Source: Catenovulum sediminis (GTDB taxonomy: Bacteria; Pseudomonadota; Gammaproteobacteria; Enterobacterales; Alteromonadaceae). Taken from it: a stretch of DNA of 64,000 bases. The stretch is taken from NCBI RefSeq assembly GCF_007289895.1, contig NZ_CP041660.1:1736001-1800000 (forward strand), given 5' to 3'. The translations under genes and the position numbers were made by a program. This document shows, piece by piece, positions 26,540 through 35,538 of this stretch (position 1 is its first letter; every line of letters starts with the position of its first letter). Under the pieces are notes generated by a model. That model saw only the letters and a list, made by a program, of their open reading frames with translations, was not told where the DNA came from and did no database searches.

Positions 26540-28066
26540 ATGAGTTTAAAAGATCTGCATTTGAGTTTGGTTAACATAAAAGACAAAGATTACCCTCAAG
26601 TTAAAAAGTTAATGGATAGGGTATACAATGATATCGGCGGTGCTTGGCCGCAAGAGACAATTTGTCAATTGATTTCGGATTTTCCTGAAGGCCAGTTAGG
26701 CTTGATGGACGAAGACAAACTGATTGGTATCGCGTTGTCTGTTCAGGTAGATTATAGTCGTTTTTCAAACCCTCACACTTATGATGATTTAATTGGTCCG
26801 CAAAGTCAGATTTTAAATGACGCCGATGGCGATGCGATTTATGGGTTGGATTTATTAATTCACCCGGATTATCGTGGCTATCGGTTAGGTCGACGCTTGT
26901 ATGATGCGCGTAAAGAATTGTGCCGCCAGCACAATTTTAAATCCATATTGGCGGGTGGCCGTATTACCGAATATCACAAATACAAAAAGAAACTGACACC
27001 GGTTAAATACATAGACAAAGTTAAACGTAAAAAGATCTACGATCCGATACTGACTTTTCAATTGTCCAACGATTTTGAAGTAAAACGACTGCTTAAACAT
27101 TATTTACCGGAAGATGAGAAGTCTGGTGGTTATGCAACGCTGTTAGAATGGAATAATATTTTTTATGAACCAGAAGCTGCGGTGGTTGATACCACACCCA
27201 CTCAGGTGCGAATCGGTGTGGTTCAATGGCAGATGCGCGAAGCGGCAACGGTGAAAGAGCTAATGCAACAGGTTGAATATTTTGTTGATGCTTTGTCTGA
27301 GTACCAAAGTGATTTTGCGCTGTTTCCGGAATTTTTTAATGCACCCTTGATGGGCTTATCGCCGGATAAAAGACGCACTGAATCGATTCGCTACCTTGCC
27401 GGTTTTACCGAAGAATTTAAAACGCAAATGTCACAAATGGCGGTCAGTTATAATATCAATATTATTACCGGTTCAATGCCATTGGTAGAAGGTGATAGGC
27501 TATTTAATGTCAGTTATTTATGCCATCGCGATGGTACGGTAGATGAGCAACGCAAAATTCATATTACACCACATGAAAAATGGGACTGGGTAATTGAAGG
27601 GGGTGACAAATTACAAGTATTTGAAACCGACGCTGGACGGGTCGGTATTTTGATTTGTTATGATGTTGAGTTTCCAGAAATCACGCGTTTACTGGCAGAG
27701 CAGGGCATGGATATTTTGTTTGTACCTTTTTGGGTTGATACTAAAAATGCCTATTTACGGGTGCGCCATTGTGCACAAGCCAGAGCCATTGAAAATGAAT
27801 GTTATGTGGCGATAGCCGGTAGTGTTGGTAATTTACCCAGTGTAGATAGTTTAGATGTGCAATATGCTCAATCTGCGGTATTTACTCCGTCTGATTTTTC
27901 TTTTCCGCATGATGCTGTTTTGTCTGAAACCACGCCTAATACAGAAATGCTGATGTTTGCTGATTTAGATTTAGCCGCGCTTAAAGTACTGCATGCAGAA
28001 GGTGCGGTAACTAATTTAAAAGACAGACGAAAAGACTTATATAAAATAGAATGGCTGGAAAAGTAA
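26540..28066 (+). CDS. GNAT acetyltransferase fused to a nitrilase-family amidohydrolase
   Basis: This 508-residue two-domain protein has a GNAT fold at residues 1-210 (acyl-CoA loop L-G-R-R-L-Y near 113-118) and a carbon-nitrogen hydrolase domain at about 225-500. The hydrolase triad is visible as E264 (L-F-P-E-F-F), K347 (P-H-E-K-W) and C373 (L-I-C-Y-D). This fusion recurs in bacteria, but its reaction is not established. The hydrolase half should split an amide or transfer its acyl group. AAGGA precedes the ATG. It is a single gene ended by a strong terminator. Confidence 0.9.
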   Translation: MSLKDLHLSLVNIKDKDYPQVKKLMDRVYNDIGGAWPQETICQLISDFPEGQLGLMDEDKLIGIALSVQVDYSRFSNPHTYDDLIGPQSQILNDADGDAIYGLDLLIHPDYRGYRLGRRLYDARKELCRQHNFKSILAGGRITEYHKYKKKLTPVKYIDKVKRKKIYDPILTFQLSNDFEVKRLLKHYLPEDEKSGGYATLLEWNNIFYEPEAAVVDTTPTQVRIGVVQWQMREAATVKELMQQVEYFVDALSEYQSDFALFPEFFNAPLMGLSPDKRRTESIRYLAGFTEEFKTQMSQMAVSYNINIITGSMPLVEGDRLFNVSYLCHRDGTVDEQRKIHITPHEKWDWVIEGGDKLQVFETDAGRVGILICYDVEFPEITRLLAEQGMDILFVPFWVDTKNAYLRVRHCAQARAIENECYVAIAGSVGNLPSVDSLDVQYAQSAVFTPSDFSFPHDAVLSETTPNTEMLMFADLDLAALKVLHAEGAVTNLKDRRKDLYKIEWLEK

Positions 28067-28194
28067 CTGCTTACTTACTCTGCTTGGTTTTTATATAAAT
28101 GTATTGTTATATATGTGTAGTAGTAGGGTATAAGCACTAGATTCTAATGGTTATTACACAAAGACTGGGCTATCCGTATTGGATAATAAATATC

Positions 28195-28219
28195 AGCGGC
28201 TGTTAAGCCGCTTTTTTTC
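28195..28219 (+). terminator. Rho-independent terminator
   Basis: AGCGGCT (28195-28201), loop GTTA, AGCCGCT (28206-28212), then a run of T. It ends the GNAT-hydrolase transcript and overlaps the last codons of the converging topB. Confidence 0.8.
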
Positions 28220-30158
28220 GTCTGCGTTTTTTGCTAAAGCGGCTTCTGGCTGCGTTTTGTGCGTTTTGTGCTTTTTGTGATTGGCTTAACTGAAAGTCGT
28301 GTTGCTGAATGCAATCGGCAACTAGGTGGTTTAATGCATTTTCAATCGGTTGCATAAAATTTTGGTAGTTTTGCTGTGCTTGGCAAATGGCTTCTAAACT
28401 GGCTTCCCACTGCGCTGTCATATCGGGTAAGGTTAAACTGGCCGGCAATTTATGGATAAGATCTTTACCTGTTTCGGTTGCTAGTAATTTTTTGCCCTGA
28501 CGACGAATAAAACCCCGTTTTAATAGTACCTCTATCATACTGGCCCGTGTTGCTTCCGTTCCTAAGCCATCTGTTTCTTTTAATATTTTTCGAATATTTG
28601 AGTCTTTAACAAAACGACTGATACCTGTCATCGCAGATAACAGACTTGCATCGGTAAAGTGCTCTGGCGGCTGGGTCATTTTTTCCAGTAAATCAGCTGC
28701 GAGACAGGGGCAGATATCGCCCTTTTTTAGCTCAGGCAGCGGTGGTTTGGCGATCACCTCTTGTTGTTGCGAGGCATTGTTTTGTGTCTCTTTTCTTTGT
28801 GGTAATAGTTGCTTCCAACCTAATTCAACGGAGTCTCTTTGTTTGGCGATAAATACCCCACCACCGAGTTCAAGTTCGATGCGGTTGTCTTGATAAACCC
28901 AAGGACCATAAAATTGCATCAAATATTGGCGGCAAATTAACTGATATAACTGTAGCTCCGTTGGGCTGAGCTGACTTTTATTTATTTTACTGGTTGGAAT
29001 GATCGCATGGTGAGCTGATACTTTAGCATCATTCCACGCTTTACTACGCAGCGCGAGGTTGGCATTTTGTACGGCATTGTGTAAATTGGATGCATTTTGT
29101 CCAATTGCCTGACTAATTTGTGGTGCTTGAGTAAAATGTTCTTTAGGCAGGTAACGGCAATCTGATCTTGGATAGGTAATCAGTTTATGTTTTTCGTATA
29201 AACTCTGGCAGGTATCCAATGTTTGTTGCGCTGTTAACGACAATACTTTAGAGGCATCTATTTGCAATGCCGATAAGTTGTAAGGTAAAGGGGCAGCCTG
29301 TTTTTTTTGTTTCCCTTCTGTTTTTAATACTGTTGCTGATTGGCCGTTAATTTTAGCAATGACATGCTCGGCCAATTTTTTATTTAATACTCTACCATCG
29401 CTGTCCATATGTGGTTGGCAGGCTTCACTGGGTTGCCACATCGCGTCAAACGGCTCACCCGCCGGGCTTTGTAAATGGGCGACCACCTGATAAAAAGGTT
29501 TGCTTTCAAATGCGCTAATTTCATCGTCCCGTTTGACAATTAAACCCAGTAAAGGCGTTTGTACCCGACCTATTGAAACCACACCCTGATAGCCTTTTTG
29601 TTGTGCCTTAATGCTGTATGCACGGCTTAAATTGATGCCAAATAGCCAGTCAGCTCGGCTGCGTGCTAAGGCCGAAATAGACAGCTGTCTGAAATCCTGA
29701 TTATCTTTTAATTTATTGAGCGCTTGTTTAACAGCTGAAGGATTTAAGTCACTGATTAATAAACGCGAAACCGGTTTGTTTGGCGAGCTGTTATGTTGTT
29801 GGCAATGGGCGATGACTTCATCTACCAATAATTGACCTTCGCGATCGGGATCGCCCGCATGCACAATATGTGAAGCGCGTTTAATCAGGCGGTTTAATAT
29901 GCTTAATTGTTTTTTTGTTTTGCTTTTGGCATTTAATTGCCACTTTTGTGGCACTATTGGCAGGTGATCGAGTTGCCAGCTTTTGTATTTATTGTCGTAG
30001 TTTTCAGGCGCTGCGTTTTCCAGTAAATGTCCAATACACCAACTGACACAATCGCCATTCGGTAATTCTATATAGCCGTCTTGTGTTTTTTGTGGTTTTG
30101 GCAGTACAGTGGCAATCGCTCGTGCCAACGAAGGTTTTTCGGCAATATAAAGCTGCAT
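28203..30158 (-). CDS. topB: DNA topoisomerase III
   Basis: This 651-residue type IA topoisomerase has a Toprim domain with Glu7 (I-A-E-K-P-S) and the acidic D-P-D-R-E motif at 103-107. The catalytic Tyr329 lies in L-I-T-Y-P-R-S-D. It relaxes and decatenates DNA through single-strand passage. The length matches E. coli TopB (about 650). There is no C-terminal zinc finger. Instead it ends in a basic, alanine-rich tail (K-K-R-R-R-K-K) likely to bind DNA. Confidence 0.95.
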   Translation of the reverse strand: MQLYIAEKPSLARAIATVLPKPQKTQDGYIELPNGDCVSWCIGHLLENAAPENYDNKYKSWQLDHLPIVPQKWQLNAKSKTKKQLSILNRLIKRASHIVHAGDPDREGQLLVDEVIAHCQQHNSSPNKPVSRLLISDLNPSAVKQALNKLKDNQDFRQLSISALARSRADWLFGINLSRAYSIKAQQKGYQGVVSIGRVQTPLLGLIVKRDDEISAFESKPFYQVVAHLQSPAGEPFDAMWQPSEACQPHMDSDGRVLNKKLAEHVIAKINGQSATVLKTEGKQKKQAAPLPYNLSALQIDASKVLSLTAQQTLDTCQSLYEKHKLITYPRSDCRYLPKEHFTQAPQISQAIGQNASNLHNAVQNANLALRSKAWNDAKVSAHHAIIPTSKINKSQLSPTELQLYQLICRQYLMQFYGPWVYQDNRIELELGGGVFIAKQRDSVELGWKQLLPQRKETQNNASQQQEVIAKPPLPELKKGDICPCLAADLLEKMTQPPEHFTDASLLSAMTGISRFVKDSNIRKILKETDGLGTEATRASMIEVLLKRGFIRRQGKKLLATETGKDLIHKLPASLTLPDMTAQWEASLEAICQAQQNYQNFMQPIENALNHLVADCIQQHDFQLSQSQKAQNAQNAARSRFSKKRRRKKAA

Positions 30159-30314
30159 AATACAATCAGAGTGCTGTTAGACAATGCGTTTAGTATAACT
30201 GTATAAATGACCAGTTATAAAGGTGCAATCAAATAAAATTTTATTTTGCGGTAAGCTTTGTGGTCTCAATGAGAGTTTAGCGGATGTTTAATTAGGTGTT
30301 TAAGTGAGCGTGTT

Positions 30315-30860
30315 ATGCGATATTTTTTAGCAATCGAGCCTGACAGTCGATGTAAATTAGCCATTGAAACTTGGCGAGACAAAAGTCTGCCGGCGTTTAA
30401 TAGTCCGGTGCCTGTTTGTAATTTTCATATCACACTGGCATTTTATGGCCGAATAACTGAGGCTCAATTAGAACAAATATGTCAGTTTATGGATCAGCAA
30501 ACTGAGGTTAAGACTTTCGATTTGCGTTTAGATATGCAAGGTTACTGGTCTAAACCCAAAGCTTTCTGGATTGGCTGTAAAACGGTGCCAGATGAATTGC
30601 TCAGTTTAGCAAAAATAGGGCGTAAAGCCGCAAGAGTAGCGAATATTCCTTTGCAAAATCAAACTTATATTCCGCATCTGACGTTAGCACGCAAATGTGC
30701 AGTAGAGCCGCCTTGCGCTTTAATTGAGCCTGATTTTGAGGTCAAGATAAAAGAATTTTCCTTGTATGAATCTGTTTCAACTGAATCGGGCGTGCGTTAT
30801 TTTAAACGCTTTAGCTGGCCGCTAGGGCGTGTGAATCTTTGTATTATTTTTGAGCAATAG
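30315..30860 (+). CDS. thpR: RNA 2',3'-cyclic phosphodiesterase (2'-5' RNA ligase family)
   Basis: This 181-residue 2H phosphoesterase has both catalytic HxTL motifs: H38-I-T-L41 and H121-L-T-L124. The family opens 2',3'-cyclic phosphates at RNA ends and can join 2'-5' linkages in vitro. The length is typical. It is divergent from topB and followed by a structured non-coding region. The start codon ATG at 30315 lacks a strong ribosome-binding site but fits the usual N-terminus (M-R-Y-F-L-A-I). Confidence 0.92.
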   Translation: MRYFLAIEPDSRCKLAIETWRDKSLPAFNSPVPVCNFHITLAFYGRITEAQLEQICQFMDQQTEVKTFDLRLDMQGYWSKPKAFWIGCKTVPDELLSLAKIGRKAARVANIPLQNQTYIPHLTLARKCAVEPPCALIEPDFEVKIKEFSLYESVSTESGVRYFKRFSWPLGRVNLCIIFEQ

Positions 30861-30895
30861 GCTATTTTAATCATTAACAAAGTAGAATGAGTGGG

Positions 30896-31017
30896 GTTTA
30901 GTCATTCTAAATAAACGAATTCTAATGCCGTTAAGGGTTAAAATAGCCATTGCCCTTCGGGCTGAGGCCAAAATGGTCTTATGCAGCGTTAGAAATAACT
31001 TATTTAGATGACTAAAC
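30896..31017. repeat. Nested 122-bp palindromic element
   Basis: The outer arms GTTTAGTCATTCTAAATAA (30896-30914) and TTATTTAGATGACTAAAC (31000-31017) are inverted copies with one extra base. Inside, TTCTAATGCCG pairs with CAGCGTTAGAA, and GCCCTTCGGGC forms a tip hairpin. AATGGTCTTA is repeated inverted just outside (TAAGACCATT near 31038). It could be a miniature transposable element or a structured RNA. No gene lies in 30861-31094. Confidence 0.5.
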
Positions 31018-31094
31018 TTCATTATTTCTGCCTTGCCTAAGACCATTTTTTCTCTCAGCTCAAATTATAAACAAAGATAAACACGCCCTAGCGA

Positions 31095-31454
31095 TTAAAT
31101 TGTTTCGTTAATAATGCGGCCTACCGCTCCGGCTGTCACGTCATCTAATGATAAAGTCGAAAGCGTATTATTTGCATTAACTGAAAAAGAGACAAGTTGG
31201 TTAGTTAATGGATCGCCAGCGCCTGCACCTTTTAAAATTTGTGAAGTTGAACCAATTTGTTGTGCTGCTGCATTCGCCAGCACTTGCTGCGTATCTAATA
31301 ATTGGTTCTCTTGGGGTAAGCTGTAGCTCAGCGCGGTCGGCGATTGTGATCGTTCGCTAGACTGCACAGCAGATTGAACACCCAAGTTATTATTTAAAAT
31401 AGTAGAATTTAAAATGGCAGAATTTAAACCGTTTGAATACGCATTGATAGGCAT
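31095..31454 (-). CDS. Small protein of unknown function
   Basis: This 119-residue protein is rich in Asn, Ser, Ala and Gln, with no signal peptide, membrane helix or recognised domain. The start is well supported: AGGAGGA lies six bases before ATG. The sequence alternates short hydrophobic and polar stretches (N-S-A-I-L-N-S-T-I-L-N-N-N) like repetitive self-assembling or secreted proteins, but this is only an impression. Neighbours give no clue. Confidence 0.55.
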   Translation of the reverse strand: MPINAYSNGLNSAILNSTILNNNLGVQSAVQSSERSQSPTALSYSLPQENQLLDTQQVLANAAAQQIGSTSQILKGAGAGDPLTNQLVSFSVNANNTLSTLSLDDVTAGAVGRIINETI

Positions 31455-31531
31455 AAAATCCTCCTAAACAGCAATTAACTACTTTTAACTACTTTACCCA
31501 GTGTCTTGGGGTTAGTTTACGGCAAAGTATA

Positions 31532-31571
31532 ATTATTCTCCATTATTCTCCATTATTCTCTATTATTCTCT
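31532..31571. repeat. Four tandem 10-bp repeats
   Basis: ATTATTCTCC is repeated as two perfect copies followed by two copies with one change (ATTATTCTCT). The array lies in the upstream region of the small protein at 31095-31454. Confidence 0.8.
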
Positions 31572-31631
31572 ATTGTTTGCCGTATGATTATGTTGCTTGT
31601 AGTGCATAAATTGGCAGCAAAACCTGCCAGT

Positions 31632-31853
31632 TTATGCACTTCTTTCATTAACTTCTACCTGCACCAGCTCATATAGTTCTAACAAATCATCATCTTCCAT
31701 ATCCGCTAAATGAATATTGCCAAATACACGTTTTTTCACTAAGTCAGCTTCGGCACAATGTGTATGCGCGACGCCTTTTCCGGGAATGGTGACAGGTAAA
31801 CCTTTCGATTTGTCCGATTCGAGCATATTTGAATTACAAAACATACAACGCAT
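31632..31853 (-). CDS. Small zinc-ribbon-like protein of unknown function
   Basis: This 73-residue protein has C3-x-x-C6 near the N-terminus and H-T-H-C at about residues 30-33, a plausible single zinc site, followed by an acidic helical tail (D-M-E-D-D-D-L-L-E-L-Y-E-L-V). GGAG lies eight bases before ATG. Such a fold suggests nucleic-acid or protein binding. I do not recognise the family with certainty. Confidence 0.6.
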   Translation of the reverse strand: MRCMFCNSNMLESDKSKGLPVTIPGKGVAHTHCAEADLVKKRVFGNIHLADMEDDDLLELYELVQVEVNERSA

Positions 31854-32057
31854 TTTTGTCTCCAGTTATTTTTTCGTTCACTTGTATTCGTTTAGTTCCA
31901 GCTAATTGCTTTTCATCTGTGCTATATCTAAAGATAGCTGCTTTATAAAAAATTAAAGTGCAAAAACTAAAAAGCTCGGTGATTATTTTATTATTTTTGC
32001 GTGAAACTGATAAAATCCAGCGCAATTATTTATACGCTAAACGATAAGGGTATTATT

Positions 32058-32408
32058 TTGATCGAACGTATTGAAACGGGCCAACGTATGAGCCGTATTG
32101 TTAAACACAATGGCACTATTTATTTATGTGGTCAGGTCTGCAAAGACGCTACTCAGGGTATTAAAGAACAAACCGCCAGTATGTTAGAAAAAGTCGATGA
32201 TTTATTGCAACAAGCTGGCAGTGACAGAAAACATATTTTATCTGCTACTATTTATCTAAAAGATATGCAGTACTTTAAAGAAATGAATGAAGTTTGGGAT
32301 AACTGGGTACCTGAAGGTTACGCGCCCGCCAGAGCTTGTGTAGAAGCTAAAATGGCACGTGATGTCTTGTTGGTTGAAATTTCTGTGGTTGCTGCGCAAA
32401 TTAAATAA
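32058..32408 (+). CDS. RidA-family protein (YjgF/YER057c/UK114)
   Basis: The mature-length protein of 116 residues matches the RidA family, including the conserved arginine in A-P-A-R-A-C-V-E and the C-terminal V-E-I-S-V-V-A. Canonical RidA hydrolyses reactive enamine/imine intermediates to keto acids. This subgroup ([10 protein letters not shown]) is less studied. I chose the TTG at 32058, which gives the usual M-I-E-R-I-E-T-G start and has AAGGG upstream. A GTG at 32001 is in frame but adds an atypical extension. Confidence 0.85.
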   Translation: MIERIETGQRMSRIVKHNGTIYLCGQVCKDATQGIKEQTASMLEKVDDLLQQAGSDRKHILSATIYLKDMQYFKEMNEVWDNWVPEGYAPARACVEAKMARDVLLVEISVVAAQIK

Positions 32409-32461
32409 ACGTTATTTGAATTTGGGAGCTGTCTTTCAACTTGGTTTGTTGTATTGACCGT

Positions 32462-32493
32462 CATCGGCTTTAACGCTGTAGTTAAAGCCGATG
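32462..32493. terminator. Terminator-like hairpin between converging genes
   Basis: CATCGGCTTTAAC and GTTAAAGCCGATG form a perfect 13-bp stem with a six-base loop between the RidA-family gene and the end of the siderophore operon. No strong T run follows on either strand. Confidence 0.55.
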
Positions 32494-32515
32494 GCGTTTA
32501 AAGTTGATGTTTTTA

Positions 32516-33712
32516 TCACCGTTGCCGCAAAAATACCATATCCGGTTTGCTGTGCATCAAAAAATTCTGATGTGAAATATTCCACGCATATGCACCAGCT
32601 TGGCCAAATAATAGGTAATCACCCACTGCGATGTCGGTTAATAATTGAGATTTGGCTAAAATATCTTTTGGCGTGCAAAGCTGACCAACTAAAGTGGCTT
32701 TTTTGTTTTTCAGGGTGGGCACATCAAGCAGCGGTGTGCGACGTTTGATCACTTCAAACGGGTGGTCATGATTTTGTGCTGCAGGTGTGCGAAAGTGATG
32801 TGTTCCACCTTTAGCCACAACAAAATATTCTCCATGATTTTGTTTTATATCGATTACTTCCATGCAGTAGTAACCACAGCCTGCACTGACAAAACGGCCA
32901 CATTCAAATCGAATTTGAGTATTTTGCATTTTATTTAGGGTGATTAAGGTTTCTAGCTCGTCACAAAATGCACGCCATTCAAATACCTCTGCGGGGTTTT
33001 GATAGTTTATGCCAATACCACCACCGACATTGAGTTGTTCAACTGTTAATGCGTATTCTGCTTGCCAACGTTTAAATGTTGCAAAATATAGTGACATCAG
33101 CCGTAAATGTTTATGGCGGCATAGTTGGTGTGACATTAAATGAAAGTGAAATCCTTTTAATATGATATTTGGGCAATTTTTTAGCAAAGATAAAGCGTCT
33201 GGCAATTGTGCGCTGTCAATGCCAAAAGGGGTCGCTTTACCACCCATCGCGAGTTTAGTGGTACCAATATTGCCGATGGGTATATTCATTCTCAGCAGAA
33301 TGTTAACTTTACTACCCAGACGCTCGGCAATTGATTGCACGCGGCGGATTTCATATAAACTTTCGACGTGCAATAATTCAATACCATAGTGAATGGCAAG
33401 CTCAATCTCTGAATCCAACTTGCCGGGCCCGCCGAATATTAAATCCTGCTCAGGCAACTGCTCTTTTAACCAGCTTAATTCGCCGCCAGAGGCTGCTTCA
33501 AAACCATCTACGATAGGCGCTAAGCTCTGCAAAACTTCAGCTTTCGGGTTGGCTTTTGCGGCATAGAATAGTTGGCAATTTGGGGGTAATGCATCCACCA
33601 TCATACTTGCATGCTGGCTGAGTGATGGTAGATCGTAAATATAGGCACAAACACCCTGTTCAGAACGCTTGGCAAGTTGTTGTACGGCTTCAGTTATATT
33701 GTGTTGTGGCAT
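32516..33712 (-). CDS. pvsE: PLP-dependent decarboxylase of the siderophore operon (PvsE-like)
   Basis: This 398-residue alanine-racemase-fold decarboxylase has the PLP lysine K53 (F-Y-A-A-K-A-N-P-K), the G-G-G-I-G-I-N phosphate-binding loop and a C-terminal C-G-Y-Y-C-M-E-V region. It is related to diaminopimelate/ornithine decarboxylases. In vibrioferrin synthesis PvsE removes the carboxyl of a serine-derived unit to give the ethanolamine part. I start at ATG 33712, which overlaps the upstream synthetase gene by 19 bases. The in-frame extension to 33796 is entirely inside that gene. It is the last gene of the operon. Confidence 0.85.
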   Translation of the reverse strand: MPQHNITEAVQQLAKRSEQGVCAYIYDLPSLSQHASMMVDALPPNCQLFYAAKANPKAEVLQSLAPIVDGFEAASGGELSWLKEQLPEQDLIFGGPGKLDSEIELAIHYGIELLHVESLYEIRRVQSIAERLGSKVNILLRMNIPIGNIGTTKLAMGGKATPFGIDSAQLPDALSLLKNCPNIILKGFHFHLMSHQLCRHKHLRLMSLYFATFKRWQAEYALTVEQLNVGGGIGINYQNPAEVFEWRAFCDELETLITLNKMQNTQIRFECGRFVSAGCGYYCMEVIDIKQNHGEYFVVAKGGTHHFRTPAAQNHDHPFEVIKRRTPLLDVPTLKNKKATLVGQLCTPKDILAKSQLLTDIAVGDYLLFGQAGAYAWNISHQNFLMHSKPDMVFLRQR

Positions 33713-35538
33713 GTGATTGTACTCATAGGATTGGGTAATTCGACGTATTGAGCAAGACGATCGGCGTGCTTTAAAAGACGAGTCATTAAATTGCATTTAC
33801 AGGGAATATTTCCACCCTTTAACAACTTTTGTAACTCTGGCTCTTGGCCATATTGTTGCTGGTAGTTTTGTATGCTGTTGTACACGGTTTGCCACATCGC
33901 CTCTTCAAGCTCAGGATTATTGTCACTTAAGTGGAATATGGCTTCGCTAATATTGTTGATTAAAAGGCAATAAGCAATACGGCGCCAACCTTGTGCTCTG
34001 TCGTAATAGATAGAATTGATCGCGCGTTGACTAAGCCCGCTTAATGTATCTTCAGGCCACTTTGTTGTGGCGAGTTTTGTCCCTTCTAAATCGCGCAGGC
34101 TGATAAATACTGGGCGATGAGTATCAAAGCCAATCACGGTGTTTTGTAGGTGAGGTTCAAAGATGATACCCAGTTTAAAAAAGTAAAATAAAACTGGTGG
34201 TAATAGTGCTTCAGTGTATGCCTCGAACCAGTATTTTGCCGCAAGTGTTTCACTGAGCTCATTGGCTTTTGCCAGTGAGGCAATATAAGGTTTGATTGCG
34301 CTATTATTGTTGGCGTCGTCGGTAAACAAAGCGGCGGCCACGCGCGGTTGCTGTTTTTCAACTTGCGCTTGCGAGAAAGATTGTCGAAATAAAATACCAA
34401 ATGCTTCACTCAGTTCAGTCACTTCGTCCTGCTGCGCTTGGCTGGCTAGGTTCGCAAAATTCAAAGTGACTGAGCTAGGTTCGGCCATTAACTGAAAATG
34501 GGTAAATTGACTGGCTTGATTTTTTTGCAATCGACTGAGTATTTGGTTTAAGTAAACCGCGGTTTCTAACTCGTACCAAGCATTTTTACGAACACAATTG
34601 GTTAGTCTGATATGTAAAGAGAACTTAAGAAAATAATCTGCTTCGTTGTTGTATAAGGTTCTAACTGAAGATGTTGGAAACCAAGGTGTACCTGCAGCGC
34701 CAAGTTGGACAATATCACCATTTTTGACTGCTTTTTGAAATAAACCGCGGCTTGAAAATTTATCCAACTGAAAAGGGTGACATACAAATACGTGATATCC
34801 GGTCGGTACTTCCAGCTGACTTAGGGTTTGTAAGAAATCTAGACCGTCAAATTCAACACTATTTAAACTTTGTATTAATTCGGTGCGTACCGCTAAGTAC
34901 CTGAGCTGAAAATGCGCGCCGGTTTCCGGTGAAAAGGAAGCCAGTATATCGCGGCTGACACCTTCTCGGCTTTTTGGTGTTGGATGCCAAGCATGCCCCC
35001 ACAGTAAATTTTGTTCGCTGCGTATAAAGCCATTTTTTAACAAGGTGGTCGAAGCGTCTTGTGAATCGGCATGGGCACGGTATTGCAAAAATAAATGGCT
35101 GTTGTTGACGCTATTGTTTATTTGTTGCGCGAGTTCTGCGTTAAAAGGCTGATCCATCGCCACAGCTAGGTTGTGTAACAAAAGCAGAGTCAGCTCTTTA
35201 TGTTTGATCTTTTGCCAACCAGTGCCCGTTTTTTTCACATAAGGTGCACTTATATGTCGGCACTGACCGAGCTTTTTAAGCGCAGTCACCCTCACTAAAA
35301 GCTGTGAGTTTAAAAGCGGGAAATTAATTAATAAAACATCCTGTGCGCTTTTTTTTAAATGCGTTTTAAATGCTTCTGGCCAGCTGTGTTTGTGTATGTT
35401 CGGGTTGACTGTGATTTCATTGCGCTGCGCTGCAAACTCACGGCAATAACAATTGATTAGATTCATCATGCTGCGGCGCTCTGCTTTTTCTTGCAGTAGC
35501 GTCTGTTGGAATTTTTGGCTAATAACATTATTCTGCAT
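33694..35538 (-). CDS. pvsD: IucA/IucC-family NRPS-independent siderophore synthetase (PvsD-like)
   Basis: This protein of about 614 residues is an NIS synthetase with family motifs C-H-P-F-Q in the ATP/substrate region and S-L-R-D-L-E-G-T-K near the C-terminus. These enzymes adenylate a carboxyl of citrate or a similar acid and join it to an amine or alcohol. The ATG at 35538 (M-Q-N-N-V-I-S) is preferred because it overlaps the MFS gene by 11 bases, in line with the tight spacing elsewhere in this operon. The position matches pvsD, between the exporter and the decarboxylase. The exact substrate is inferred. Confidence 0.87.
   Translation of the reverse strand: MQNNVISQKFQQTLLQEKAERRSMMNLINCYCREFAAQRNEITVNPNIHKHSWPEAFKTHLKKSAQDVLLINFPLLNSQLLVRVTALKKLGQCRHISAPYVKKTGTGWQKIKHKELTLLLLHNLAVAMDQPFNAELAQQINNSVNNSHLFLQYRAHADSQDASTTLLKNGFIRSEQNLLWGHAWHPTPKSREGVSRDILASFSPETGAHFQLRYLAVRTELIQSLNSVEFDGLDFLQTLSQLEVPTGYHVFVCHPFQLDKFSSRGLFQKAVKNGDIVQLGAAGTPWFPTSSVRTLYNNEADYFLKFSLHIRLTNCVRKNAWYELETAVYLNQILSRLQKNQASQFTHFQLMAEPSSVTLNFANLASQAQQDEVTELSEAFGILFRQSFSQAQVEKQQPRVAAALFTDDANNNSAIKPYIASLAKANELSETLAAKYWFEAYTEALLPPVLFYFFKLGIIFEPHLQNTVIGFDTHRPVFISLRDLEGTKLATTKWPEDTLSGLSQRAINSIYYDRAQGWRRIAYCLLINNISEAIFHLSDNNPELEEAMWQTVYNSIQNYQQQYGQEPELQKLLKGGNIPCKCNLMTRLLKHADRLAQYVELPNPMSTITCHNTI

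Noticed and set aside
31532-31571. CRISPR-like repeats
   Set aside because: The 10-bp units are directly adjacent with no spacers, so this is a simple tandem repeat.
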